From Septoria linicola (lineage: Eukaryota; Ascomycota; Dothideomycetes; Mycosphaerellales; Mycosphaerellaceae): 64,000 nt of DNA. How positions within the stretch are numbered: position 1 is the stretch's first letter; each line of letters begins with the position of its first letter. The stretch lies in NCBI GenBank assembly GCA_024114885.1, contig CP099427.1, forward strand, positions 1,674,001 to 1,738,000, given 5' to 3'. Below the pieces are notes generated by a model. That model was given only the letters and a program-made list of their open reading frames with translations, did not search any database and was not told where the DNA came from. This document shows, piece by piece, positions 10,754-21,953 of this stretch. The position numbers were made by a program, and so were the translations under genes.

Positions 10754-13567
10754 CACAACGGTGTGCTCAAATCGCAAGAAACTGCTTCTCAACTAACGAG
10801 AGAATGGTAACCGTCGCCGATATGTCATAGTCTACACCGCATGTAAGTCTGCGGCACGGTAAAGAAGGTCGCGAGATGGCCTCCGTGCGCGAGTGGGCGC
10901 TGTGTGGGCCTTGTATACAGATGATCCCCATGTCGTCGCGCGCGCATAAGCTCCGACATGTTGTGCAGCGTTCCATCTGTGCAGGCACGTCTATGGCGCC
11001 AAAAGCGGTCTTCGCGGTGCATGAGTCTGCATGAAGCCCTCTAGGCCCTCCAATGGCTAGCTGCAAGTGATGGCTGGGGCGAGGTCCGGCTCGAGATTCG
11101 TGACTTGTATTCCCCTCATCCTTGTCACACGTCGCAGCGTTGAAGACCCGGGCGGCTACAGACTATTGGCTACAGGGCATCAAGGCTACAGCTTGGCCAT
11201 CCCGCTCCTTCCTATCGTGGCAGATGAAGCACCAAAATAGCTGTAAGTAGGTTTCTGGCAAGCAAGAATCTTTGCTAATTAGGCCTATCTTTGGCTTTGC
11301 GATCAGCTTCAAGGGCATGAGGTTGAATCGTGCAAGTAGACTTTCGCTCTGATCCCGTGCCGGCGATCAACTCCAGAGGCGAGACGCTTCGGGACGATGC
11401 GGAGAACTCTGGCGGAGGACTGTCTTCTTTTGACAGTTGAAAAGGTGATCGCAAGCGAGCATCACATCCTCTTCGAGATTGAGATTCTCGCATGCTGCAA
11501 GCACTGAAGTACGACAGCTCATGGTACTCGTGTACCAATCTTTGCAGGACGCGACACCCGTTCCTGTCGAGCAATATAGTGCTTGCAGAAAAGTCCACTT
11601 TGCGATGCAAGGGATTCAGGCACACGAGTCACACAGCAGCCATTCCCAGACACGATTGCGCGACTGCCACGAGACAGGTCCGTTCTGTGCGCCATGTCAC
11701 AGCATGAGTGTGAAGGTCACAAGAGACTCGCACATGCCATAGTGGGCACGGGTTGCATCAATTCTGGGGAAAGCATTTCCGATATTGTGTCCAATGGAGC
11801 TGTCATGTGGCGAGTCGTGACTCGGGTCCGCCAGAGTGAACAGTAGTGCTAAGCAGGCTAGCGGACGTGGATTGCCGGTGAGAGACCTTTTCTGACCTGT
11901 TGCTGTGCGATAATCTCGCAAAAGCATGTTTCTCGCAATACGCGGTGAATCGCTTCCATCCAGATGGTATCCAGTCAGCTGTCAGATCCACCGCGAGCAG
12001 ACTCGAGCACTTTCTCGCCGGAGAACACGTTGCGCTCGCCTCATGGCCATTGTTCCGTGGTAGCTTCGTTATGGAGATGCAAGGCGTCGTTGCGACTCCT
12101 TCCAGAAACTCTTCTCCCACGAGGCATGAGGCTCTACCACTCCTTCCACGAGGACTGTAACGATGGTGTATGATGCCAAGTTTGCATGTCGTTGCAAGGT
12201 CAGTGCAGGCCGAGCGGGGGAAGAGGGAAGCCGGCACGGCAGATCTCTGTGAATGCCTATGTACGAGCTATCATTGGCTAGGATCCAGATTCGATGGCAC
12301 ACGCTAACGCAGACCTCACCTCTCGTCACAAGCCTCCTCTAGCTGCACGTAACCTATCGGCGGCTACAGACACCATCTCGCACGCAGTCACCTGTTAGAC
12401 CCACAGGCTCGATTTCTTGCTTGCAATGTCAGTCGCCGACCACGGGGACGCTGAGAGCCAATTGCGCATACCGATGCTAACCACAAGACTTGTGGAGGGC
12501 TTGATTCGGAGACACGTTGACAGATTGAGTTCGTGTGCAGATCGCAAAGAGTCACCAGAATCTCCCAGAGCCATCGCATTGCTCCGACCGTCCATGCAGG
12601 TCCTGGCGTTCAAAGGTCGACAGTTCAAAACTTCGAGAGCCCACGGCGAAAGTGCCGGCGAGGCTGGCGTATCACCAGCATGTCCGAGCACTACTGTAGG
12701 TCGGTCTGTGCAAGCTGCAGTACTTGCAGATGCATGGATGATCCCCATGTTTGCAACGGTCCGCATCGGGCTGCTATCGCAGACTACTGCACGCAAGCTA
12801 TCAAGTTTGTGATCTGCTGTAACCGAAGCAGCGCAACATCAGAGTGCGGTCAGTGAGAAGATCCACCCGGTCCCGGCCTCCTCCAACGCACCATGGAGCC
12901 ATAGTGCTATCGATGAACAGCAGGCGAATAGCAATACACACTAGCGGCGTTGGGCTCCGCGCCGTTGACAGACAGATCAGCTTCATTACAAGTCCTACGA
13001 GTGCCGGCGCAGGGTCTCGCGTTGAGGTCAAGAGTGTTGCTCATATCTAGCTAGGTCAAGCTACGAAGTTAACGGGCATGGGCCATATTGCGTTTTCGGC
13101 CAGTCGGAAGCTCACATGAAGCAGCAATAATAGTGCAAGGCAGACGGGCCGTTCGAATCGACAGATCATGCAGCCACTAACTTACCTATCCAATAGCGAC
13201 ATGGTTGACCTTTCACAGACCCGCTCACTTAGCAAGAGATGGCAGGAGACCCCACACCTGCTTCTGTGCTGCCGGCTCGCATTAGTGCACAATATTGTCT
13301 ACTCCAAGAATAGAATCGAGGCATTTAGCTCTCTTTCTGAGCTTGAGCAGTGATATAAGGTACCTGTTCGCGCTCATCCTCCACCAACTCAGCAGTCGTT
13401 GATCGATTAATTTGCAGTCTTTTTTCATCTCGTTCCTTCATTCACACCAAAGCCCGCAGGCCAGGCTTTGCGTACCCTGTCATTTTAACCGAAAGCATCT
13501 TTGCTCCCCTGCTCGTGTCCCGGCCATTGTAGAGACCCAGTAGCTTTATACATATACATATACGCTC
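10754..13567. other. Long divergent intergenic region, 2.8 kb
   Basis: Separates the start codons of the SAM-PH gene and the Zn2Cys6 factor. Base composition is ordinary and not AT-rich or RIPped, yet no frame on either strand shows recognisable protein or splice structure. Short echoes occur, such as ATGATCCCCATGT near 10920 and 12737 and CGGCTACAGA near 11151 and 12360. Such length suggests a large regulatory region, long 5' UTRs or a non-coding transcript; none can be proved here. Confidence 0.5.
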
Positions 13568-15627
13568 ATGTCTTCTGCCGCGCAGGCCCCGAGCCACACC
13601 AAGCAGTCCTCGAAGATGGCTGCGCCCAAAAATGTTCCTTCAACAACAGCAGACGCGAAAGCAGTCGCATCAAAGATGCACCGGCGTTCGCGATCAGGTA
13701 CGTTCCTTTCTGGGGTGCATCAATCAGCGCGAGCTTGATGTACTGACTTGTTTCAGGTTGCTTCACATGTAGATTACGAAGGAAAAAGTGCGAAGAAGGT
13801 AAACCAGCTTGCAAGGCTTGCACACATTTAGGACTTCGATGCGACTATAAGCGCCCGATGTGGTGGAGCAACAGCGAGCAACGAAAGCAGCAAAAAGAGC
13901 ACATCAAGAATGCGATTAAGCGTACTCAGATGACCAAGAAAGCATCGCAAGCACAACAACAGCCCAACACCAGCAGTCCGCCTCCACCTCTGAGCCGCTC
14001 CGTGCCTTCATCTGCAGAGCCTCAGTTCGCAGAGTCATTTCCTCATTCGAGATGTTCTTCCGGATCGCCACTGTCAACTGGATACGACTATCACTATGCA
14101 TCGCCAGAAGGATACTTTGGTGCAATGCCTCCTCCAGCACAACCATACATGCCTCATGGAGCCTATCCCATGTTCTCTCCTTACGAGATCGACATTAAGA
14201 CCGAGCATGAGATCTATGTCAACAATGTCCCAACCCGAAAAGACTCAACGATATCAACGTTCAGCACATACCAACCGCCACCAACGGCAGACTGCTCCTA
14301 CCCCGGCGACAGCTGGGTGCAACAGGAGCACTTCGAGAGCACTTGCGAAGAGTTTGCGGAGGAGCCAGTGGACTTCAACTTCTTCGAGTTTCCTCATGCA
14401 CCTCTGACCCCGAACCACGAGGCTGTGATCAACGTTGAGGATGGCGACAAGTATCTGCTCAACCACTTTCTCGACAAGGTGTCCAAGCTCATCTTTCCGA
14501 TTTTGGATGCAAACCAACATGGCTCCGCTCGAGCAGACGTAATGCTGCCAGCTCTGGAATCGAACAAGGCGTACTTGCATTGCTGCCTGAGCATCGCTGC
14601 TACGCACATGAAGGCGACGCAAGTTGTGTCCAACGAGCAGCTCGACAATGATATTGTGCGACATCGTTACTCGGCAGTCTCGGAGCTCTGCGCAGCTCTC
14701 GGGTACGACACCGACCATGCCCAAATTCTCGAAGCCACTCTTGGCATGATCTTCTTCCAGTGCGCCGTTGGTCGTCCGGACGATGTGCTTCCAGATATCC
14801 CGTGGCACCAACACTTTCAAGCTGCTACCAGTCTGGTTCAGAAGCTTGACCTGCAGAGGTCCGTCATTGAGATGGCCGGAACTGGTCACCAGTCGCCCTT
14901 CAACATGACTCTCGCATCGTGGATCGACATTCTTGGCTCGACCATCATGGGTAGACAGCCTCAGTTCGCTGACACATACCGAGAGCTCAACATGAGCAAC
15001 TCCTCTGTCGGTCTTGCCGAGCTGATGGGATGCGATGATAAGATCATGTTCTTGATCTCCGAGATCGCCTGTCTAGACTACCAAAAGTCCGTTGGGATGG
15101 AGGAGGCTGCCGTCTGCCAATACGTCTTGAGCTTGGGCAACGCCATCGGACAAATCGAGCACACAGCCGCGGCAGTCGAGAGCTGTTTCTCCACCACCGG
15201 TGCCATCCGACCAAAGCAGCTCGCCATCAACATGACTGCCGTGTTCACTGTTGCTGCACGCATCTACCTGTGCACCCTCATCCCAGGCCACCAGTCCACC
15301 GACCCTAGCATGTGTGCTCTCGTCGCAAGGTTCTCTGAACTGATGAACTTCATTCCCGCCGGTCCAGAAGGCTTTGACCGCTCTCTGGCCTGGCCTATTC
15401 TTCTCGCTGGCAGCTCCTCTCAGCTTGCTTCGCCATTCCGTTCTATGTTCGCCGAGCGCTGCGAACGCCTGGGAGATGCCGCCAACTTTGGCTCTTTCGG
15501 TCGCGTCCGTGAGCTTTTGAAAGACATCTGGCATATCAACGACAACGCTGCCGCTACGGGAGACGTGCAGGGCATCCGCTGGCGCGATGCGATACAGTCG
15601 AAGGGCTGGGACTTCCTCCTCATCTAG
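13568..15627 (+). CDS. Zn2Cys6 transcription factor, Pro1/NosA-like
   Basis: Two exons: 13568-13697 and 13757-15627, with a 59-nt intron (GTACGT ... TTTCAG), giving 666 residues. The intron falls just before the zinc cluster. Splicing creates SGCFTCRLRRKKCEEGKPACKACTHLGLRC: a perfect C-X2-C-X6-C-X6-C-X2-C-X6-C at about residues 45-71, followed by YKRPMWW. From about 267 to the end is a fungal transcription-factor domain (DKYLLNHFLDKVSKLIFPILD ... YLHCCLSIAATHMKATQV). The basic cluster followed by RPMWW and an RKQQKEHIKNAIKRT-type helix resembles the Pro1/ADV-1/NosA/RosA family, which controls sexual development in filamentous ascomycetes. That subfamily call is from memory of the pattern and is less certain than the class. 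The very long upstream region would fit a developmental regulator. Confidence 0.85.
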
Positions 15628-16480
15628 GAGCGTCAATCCCTCCCTGTATCCAGGCCTGTCACAGTTTCCCCATGGCCCACATCCGGTCAACGACTACCAT
15701 TCATTTCTATGCATAGCGATGGAGCATTTGCCATAATCATCTGGCATGATGAGTTTTTCTTGTAGATATGATACCCACAACGCCGAAGAGCGTTGAACAG
15801 CATGAGGCCATGATCTAGAGCAGCTCTCTGGCCGAGCGTTAATCCATACGAAGGCACTGTGCCTTTCAATGATAGCGAAAATGAAGATGAACCTATCCAT
15901 TACTGTCCATCATCCCATGAGTGTCTTTCAGTGTCGCGTGATATCCGCGTCTGTCGTTAGTCTCTCAGAAGCTGCCCGTATTCGATGCCTGCTGCTTGGT
16001 CCCAAGTGGTGGACGCCGTCTGCCATCTGTTCAGACGACTGAGAAAAAGCACCACGCGCCCGGTAATTTTTCCCGTCAACACGACACACGAGGACATCTG
16101 ATCGAGATCGTTGTATATCTCCGATGTGCACAAGTATCGCAAAGATCTAGCCCCTTGCACACGGAATCGGGATCGTGGTCGCCTGCATTGGTGGCAGTTG
16201 CGAGCAACCTAAAATAGCTGAACACTCGTAACGCGGTCTTGTCGCGATGCCCCCAGCGTCCCATCCCGATGGCAGGGACACACTTTGCCGTCAGCATGTT
16301 CACATGCACAAACACTTGCTAGAGCTTTCTTGATCAATCTCGTCGCGGAAGTAAGCTCTTCTCTGCCGCAATTGACAGATCCTTCGGCCGCTGCATGTGG
16401 GTCTCCGTACCATCTTGGCGACTGGCGACCCCCTCGGAGCCGTTACCCAGGGATCCATCTGCCGGCACACTGAGGAAGAC
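15628..16480. other. Intergenic, 0.85 kb
   Basis: Between two genes on the plus strand: 3' UTR of the Zn2Cys6 factor and promoter of the next gene. No supported gene. Confidence 0.5.
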
Positions 16481-17665
16481 ATGACTTCACCATCTGCGAG
16501 ACCCATATTCGATCCCGTTGACACATCGTTCCACGCGGGTGGAAATTCCGCACGAGACGATGTCGAATCGCCCTCCCTGACAAACGGCAACGCGTTGGCA
16601 CGATTTGAGTTTGAGCCTGGCAGGAGTAAGGATGGAACGAAAGTGCTGATGGTGGAGTGGGAGGAGGATGAGACAACGAAAGGAATTGTGGGAGATTGGG
16701 AGATCAGCTGGGAAGGGAAGAAGACAGTGCTGCCCGCCCGAGATCAGCCACAGACTCATACTTCGGATCAGGAGCAGCCTATAAACAGGCTGTACTTCCT
16801 GCTTGGACCTGGCGTGACGATGCCCACTGCAGTGAAGCTGCAGAAAGCAGCAATCACATGGAGGACGAATCCGCTGCCTGCCATCTTTCCGCCGGAGCTT
16901 GGGGCAACAGCGAGGCAGGCTGGCAAGAAGGGAGTCCTGCACACAATCTGGGCTAAGAAACGACTGCAAGTGCTGCAAAAGGAGATTGAAGAGGAGTCCA
17001 AGGAGAATGTCGAAGGTATTGGCCTGGAAATGGCATTCGCAGAAAAGGACTGGATTGAGCAGAACTTTGGTGTGCTTGCCAGACCAGGCGGCATCAGCAT
17101 TTCGACAAATCAGTCTGTGATGAGCTCGGTATACAACAACGGCGGCTTGAACAGTCCGGCAAGTCCGCGAAGTCCGGGCGGAGGCAGATTGATGGATAAA
17201 TTGAAGGGCTTGAAACTAGGCACAAGCGCATCGGAATTGTCGAGTTCGCAAGCACCTCCCACAGACAGCTACCACAATCCCCTGAGCCCGGAGAGCTCGG
17301 ACGTAGCAGTTGGTGGGTTTGGCAGTTTTGCCGCGTTGGAAGGAATGCCAGCTCCATCCACACTCGCCGCAAAGCCGCCACAACAGCCAGTCGAACAGCA
17401 ACAACCCGCGCCAAGGAAAGTAGTGGCGCAGAGACCTCCGGAGTCGTTCGCTGGGCAGCAATGGCAACAGCCTGGTGGAATGAGCTCGTTGAACGCTTTC
17501 GCGAGTGGTGATGTGGGCATGTCGCAAAATGCGCCTGATGAGAACGATGAAGACGACTTGTTCGCACTGCCGATGTCGCCGCGAAGTCCAGAGATGACAA
17601 AATCGCCTTTCTCGTTCGCGGCACAGGACACGATGAAGTATTTGAAGGAAGAGCGAGCGTTATGA
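16481..17665 (+). CDS. Conserved fungal protein of unknown function
   Basis: Single exon, 394 residues if translation starts at the ATG at 16481 (MTSPSARPIFDP). An upstream in-frame ATG at 16397 exists, but the added residues look non-coding. Residues about 40-200 form an ordered region rich in conserved-looking Trp, Gly and Pro (FEFEPGRSKDGTKVLMVEWE, GDWEISWEGKKTVLPAR, LYFLLGPG, LPAIFPPELG, GKKGVLHTIWAKKRLQVLQKEIEEE, WIEQNFGV). The remainder is low-complexity Ser/Pro/Gln-rich with several SPRSP-type motifs that could be phosphorylated. There is no signal peptide or membrane segment. The ordered half looks like a family shared among ascomycetes, but I cannot name a function. Confidence 0.75.
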   Translation: MTSPSARPIFDPVDTSFHAGGNSARDDVESPSLTNGNALARFEFEPGRSKDGTKVLMVEWEEDETTKGIVGDWEISWEGKKTVLPARDQPQTHTSDQEQPINRLYFLLGPGVTMPTAVKLQKAAITWRTNPLPAIFPPELGATARQAGKKGVLHTIWAKKRLQVLQKEIEEESKENVEGIGLEMAFAEKDWIEQNFGVLARPGGISISTNQSVMSSVYNNGGLNSPASPRSPGGGRLMDKLKGLKLGTSASELSSSQAPPTDSYHNPLSPESSDVAVGGFGSFAALEGMPAPSTLAAKPPQQPVEQQQPAPRKVVAQRPPESFAGQQWQQPGGMSSLNAFASGDVGMSQNAPDENDEDDLFALPMSPRSPEMTKSPFSFAAQDTMKYLKEERAL

Positions 17666-17813
17666 AGATTATGCATAGAGATTGGGAAAAAAAGGACGGT
17701 GATAGAGAATGGTTGGAGAGCACATACCCCCTAAGCTCATATGTTTGTACTTGAGCATGAATTGACACTTTTTGAGATACGAGTTCTGAGGATTATGAAT
17801 CTATGGACCTCAT

Positions 17814-20388
17814 TCAGGCCCGACGAACGTTCGACCAATCGTTGCAGCCATGGAGCAACGGTTTGCAGTCTCTCGACAATGTTTTCTTCACTTCCTGCGC
17901 CGCCTCCTTCATAATCCTCTCGAATTCGACCTGTTTTGGGGCTACCAAGCCTTGCGACTTGTACTTTGAGTCCAAGTCCGCCAGACAAATTTCACTCTCT
18001 TTCGCCATAGCTTTGGTAAGCAGGCCAGCCTTCAGCTGATTTGCTGTTTTCCATGCTCGGCGTGCCCGGAGGCCAACATCACGAAACACATTCGTCTCCT
18101 TTGACTGCGCATAGCCACTCTTCACTGGAGTTGCACCCCGCCGCCGTAGCATGTCAACCATCTGTTGTAACAAATCTTGGGCTGGGGAGTTCTTTGCAAG
18201 CTGCTTGCCGCGATTGTTGAATGTTTTCATGTTCATCGCCTCTGCCGTCCGTTTTTGCGGCTCCATGGACTTGGCTGCTTGGTAGGTGGCCGTCATTTCG
18301 AGTCTCCAATAGGATTTGATGCTCGATGAAGCGGTGGCATTTTAGCGTATCGTGTCGATTGAACGCAGCAAGGGTCGGCATACTTTCTTTGCTGCGTGAG
18401 ATAAAACGCTCTTTTTGTGCGGTTGGAGCGCAAGTTTTATCTCGTGGGCATTTTCCATCCCTATGGCTTTGAGCCTGTCGGATAGTCTAGCTTCGGCGCT
18501 CGCGAATATCCGGTTGATGACAGCATTCTCGTCGGAATGGACCTCGTTGGCAAAGGTGGTGAGTCCTTCTCGCATCGCGGTGAACAAGTCTTTTGCCTCT
18601 TCTACCGTGAGGTCCCTCAGTTCCGCGTTCCACGATATGTCAAGCTCATCGACATCCCTATGCCAGCAACCACAGTGATTGAAGAAAGCACGAAGCACTG
18701 CAAGAATCAATTTCTTTCCATCTTTGCGTTTCGTCCATCTGTTCTCAAGCAGATCCTGCGCCTTGCTGGGCCAGTCGATCTTGCTTTTCTCATCGTATCC
18801 GGACGATATATGGGTATCGAGAAGAGTAGTCACGTAGTCGTGGGCGCATCACAGACTCTATTCGCGTGTAACGTACTCGCACACGAAAACGGTGGAGGTC
18901 GTCTCGAGCAACTTGGAGATCCATCTTGATGTCCTTGATGCTGCGAAGATCATCGGTCTGATCTTGCTCTTCACGGCTGTCGTCATCGTAACGATCTTGT
19001 ACGCGCTCCATCTCTTCCTCCAGTAAGGTGATTGAGTCTTGCAGTGTTTCGAACTCGGTCTCATCGATCGGACACATATCTTGCTCCGCCTCCTCGCCGG
19101 ACAGCGCTACTTTATCGATGTGGGTGGTGACTAGATTGGTCGGAATACTTCGCGCGAGACCCTCACTGAGATATGTATTCAGCTCGGGGTCATGCTCGAT
19201 TCGACTGATGTTGGAGACTACAAGCAGGGATTCGGCTTGATCGAGATACCGCTTGGCCGCCTCAGAGATGACCTGATTCTCATCGTTGACGCCCGGTAAA
19301 TCGGCAAAGATTGCTCCTTCATCAAGTAAAGGATGCTGGAGATGAACGACGACCTTCTTCACAAATGCCCAGGGATGTCTTGCTCCAGTAGTTCGGGTGG
19401 GTCTTGTGTTTTCTCGAAAGACGACCTTGAGTTCGTTCACAATCTTTGCCGTTCGTATTGTTGGTAGTTCTGTGGCCCCCAATGTTCGCTTGTAGTCTCT
19501 GATCTCCTTCATGACACTAGTGGTGACCGCATCGACTCCGCTCTCCATCGCCTCGATCCACTCAGCCAGATGCTGAGCTGTATCAAATGAGTCACTGTTG
19601 CTATTATAGAGCACATCCAGCAGATCCTTGAGAGCGCTACTGTATTGGACCTTGAGCAGCTTGAGCTCACTCTCGTCAACCTCTTCTCCAAATACTTCTT
19701 TGGCGTGGATCGTGTCCATATAAGCGATAATAGCTGTGACATAGTCCTTGGTATTTGTCTTGATCTCTTCATCGGAGAGATAGTGGATGTGAACGATGAA
19801 ACGATTACCGGACTTGCGTTGTTCCTCATCTAGGCCTCGATACTCGTGGGCTACGTTCGTGCCGCGGGACCCGGACGACTCACAGTGGTCAGCATTCGAT
19901 GTGAAGAGCTCGACGACCAAGTTTGACTTACAGTAAGCGCCACTCCATCAATGCCCAGCAGCATAGAGAGCGAAGTTGACTTTCCAGATCCCATGGAACC
20001 GAGTAGACATATTGGTCCGTGGACAGGGTAGGACATCGCAGGATCCATGAGCTTGTAGAGGTCCTGCATATGGTTGTCCAGAGCAGTTTTTCTTACGTTG
20101 TGTTGAACGGCACTCTCGTAGTGCGGCACAAGCGTCTTACAGGCCCCGGACACCTTGTTCTCTGTTCGTCCCCTGTTTGGATGTAGCCCAGCAGTCATCG
20201 GTATCTGGGCCGAGAACCGTTCCTTGCGTACGCCCCGTTGTTTAGCACTAGCCTCCGCGATCCTCGACGTATCGGCCTCCAAGACCTGGCTCGGACCAGG
20301 CTTGAGCTTCTTGATGGCTATGATGGCTACGTAGCAGACTTTTAATATCCTTCACATGGCGGAAACAATGGACACTTACATCGCTCAT
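17814..20388 (-). CDS. Shortened dynamin-like large GTPase (SLIP-GC-like), paralogue of the next gene, possibly decaying
   Basis: Exons supported by signals and homology: 20309-19932 with the P-loop (LLGSMGSGKSTSL), a 53-nt intron (GTAAGT ... CTGAC ... GAG), then 19878-18877 with switch I (SSGSRGTN), the G3 motif DLPGVND, and a coiled coil ending RFRVR. A start exon MSD at 20388-20380 is tentative. Downstream frames at about 18848-18384 and 18305-17814 align with the stalk of the paralogue (SKIDWPSKAQDLL; LILAVLRAFFNHCGCWH). The roughly 100-130 residues that should join G domain and stalk are missing. The next two joins need unusual splices (for example 18876-18789 and 18383-18270), so the gene may encode about 750 residues or be a young pseudogene. 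The G4 site reads THIDK instead of T/NKxD. The family hydrolyses GTP and remodels membranes or nuclear structures; its fungal role is unknown. Confidence 0.6.
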
Positions 20389-20912
20389 CGCATGGTGCTT
20401 GTTCCAAACCAGGAATGGTAGGAGCTTCGACACTTCTCTTCCTCTTTCCCAATCCCTCACCTTGACTGGCCACGTGAGCCATGGTACGTATCTGAGCAGG
20501 AGATCGGTATGCTGTATCATAGTCAAAGGGCTGAGATGCCAGGTATATCTGTTCTTCTCAGCAGTGATGTATGCCTGCAGGCAGATAAGACATACAGCAT
20601 TACTAGCTGTGGGCTGCATGCCTCTAAGTTGCATACATTGCATAATGAATAAACCCATGGCAGAAGCTTAATTGTGTTGTAGCACAGAAGCGCTGGGCTC
20701 GACCTGCTCTTTGTCGCTATTGGCCCAGGAGCACATGCTAGTGGAGCCCCAAGCAAACGTTAGCAGATATGCAATCACTCAGGCAGACGCACGTACGTAT
20801 CCGCCTCGCATTCGCCACCGTGGCTCATCCAAATATGCCCGTAGCCGCGACTGGTGTCGCGATACCGTGCATATCCTACAAGCGAGTAACCATTGCTATT
20901 TTTCCTACTCAC
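20389..20912. other. Spacer upstream of the shortened GTPase gene
   Basis: About 520 bp holding the probable promoter of the minus-strand GTPase. No supported gene. Confidence 0.45.
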
Positions 20913-21299
20913 CCGAGTTGTCTCGCGGGTCTTAGAAGTGTAGTCGGTGGCTGGAACTATGTCTAAGAGCTCAACTTCGACCCGGATCATGACAGGGCTT
21001 TGCAATTCGCTTTGCATATACGCCTCACCAGGAATTCCTCGATATGCAGGTTGCCGCTTCGTCTCCAGAGTGATGGCGCCGTAAGAGAAACCCGCCCAGT
21101 CAACCCACGTTATGTGCTTCTGAATACCTGTGCGCATAAATTCCATGGAGACCAAGCTATCGGTCGATTTTCCATCATATGCGAACACCTGCAGGGAGAA
21201 GTGGATTCTTACGTCTCGCGGCTTCTGTAATCGTTCGAGGTCCTTTCCATGCTGGTACAACCTGCTACCGGCCGCCTGCCCACTTCTTTGACTTTGCAA
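20913..21299 (-). CDS. Exon-like fragment, unknown protein
   Basis: A minus-strand frame that reads like protein (RDVRIHFSLQVFAYDGKSTDS, HITWVDWAGFSYGAITLETK, MIRVEVELLDI) and stops being protein-like exactly at a good splice donor, GTGAGT, at 20912-20907. No ATG fits its 5' side, which merges into the tandem repeat at 21.2 kb, and no partner exon was found further along. It may be one exon of a small gene or the remains of a gene disrupted by duplication. I do not recognise the sequence. Confidence 0.25.
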
Positions 21300-21720
21300 C
21301 AGGAAAGAGTGCCTCTTGATTCAGCTGTGACTGGTATTCATCGCTGGCACAAGAACATGTCGCGCTCAGGAAAATCCACCCGGTGGCCTTCAGAAAATCA
21401 CCAGTGGCTGGGTGTGCATGTGATCTGTCTCGCGGCTTCTATGATTATGTGGGATCCTGCTCAAGTTAGCGGATCTCCTGCCAATCACCTGCCAACTTCT
21501 ATAACTTCACGACAGGAAAGAGCGCCATTTGTCTATCCCGAGGCTGTCAGGAGTGGCTAGCCCGAGATCATGTCGCGCTCGACTGTATCGCTTTGACGCC
21601 TTGGAAGAACTTGCTAGTGGTCCTGCATCCAGCTTGTCTGTTTCATGGTAACGCATCTCTTGCCAATGATTCGCATACTTCTGTAAAATTGCGATTTTGG
21701 AAGGCATTTCTTTTTGTTTA
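21214..21720. repeat. Imperfect tandem repeat, period about 213-214 bp, 2 to 3 copies
   Basis: Matched landmarks recur at a constant distance: TCTCGCGGCTTCT at 21214 and 21428, ACAGGAAAGAG at 21299 and 21512, and ATGTCGCGCTC at 21357 and 21570. A weaker third copy of part of the unit follows near 21650-21720 (minus strand: CAGAAGTATGCGAATCATTGGCAAGAGAT against GAAGTTGGCAGGTGATTGGCAGGAGAT). Copies are diverged by substitutions and small indels but not by RIP. It lies between the two GTPase genes. Confidence 0.65.
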
Positions 21721-21953
21721 AGCTATGACCTGCGTAACCGTACGGCACTGAGACCATGCAGCGCCCAGATACATCGCTCCGGCAGCCTGAAGGCGATCGC
21801 AAGTGGCTGGCTCTGCGTTCTGGAGCTTGGCGAAGTTCAAAAATGTAGGAGCACTTTGCGACCTGCCCGAAAGGCGAGAGATGCGGGATCTCGTGGCCTC
21901 CTCCAATGATGAGCATCGAACTGCGGTCCCACGACTCATGATGACCTTTCCAT

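Noticed and set aside
10800..12850. Degenerate repeat family suggested by recurring words (ATGATCCCCATGT, CGGCTACAGA)
   Set aside because: Matches are only 10-14 bp with no alignable flanks; chance cannot be excluded.
14254..14889. 211-codon minus-strand frame opposite the Zn2Cys6 gene
   Set aside because: Antisense shadow of a well-supported coding exon; no domain and no splice or promoter support.
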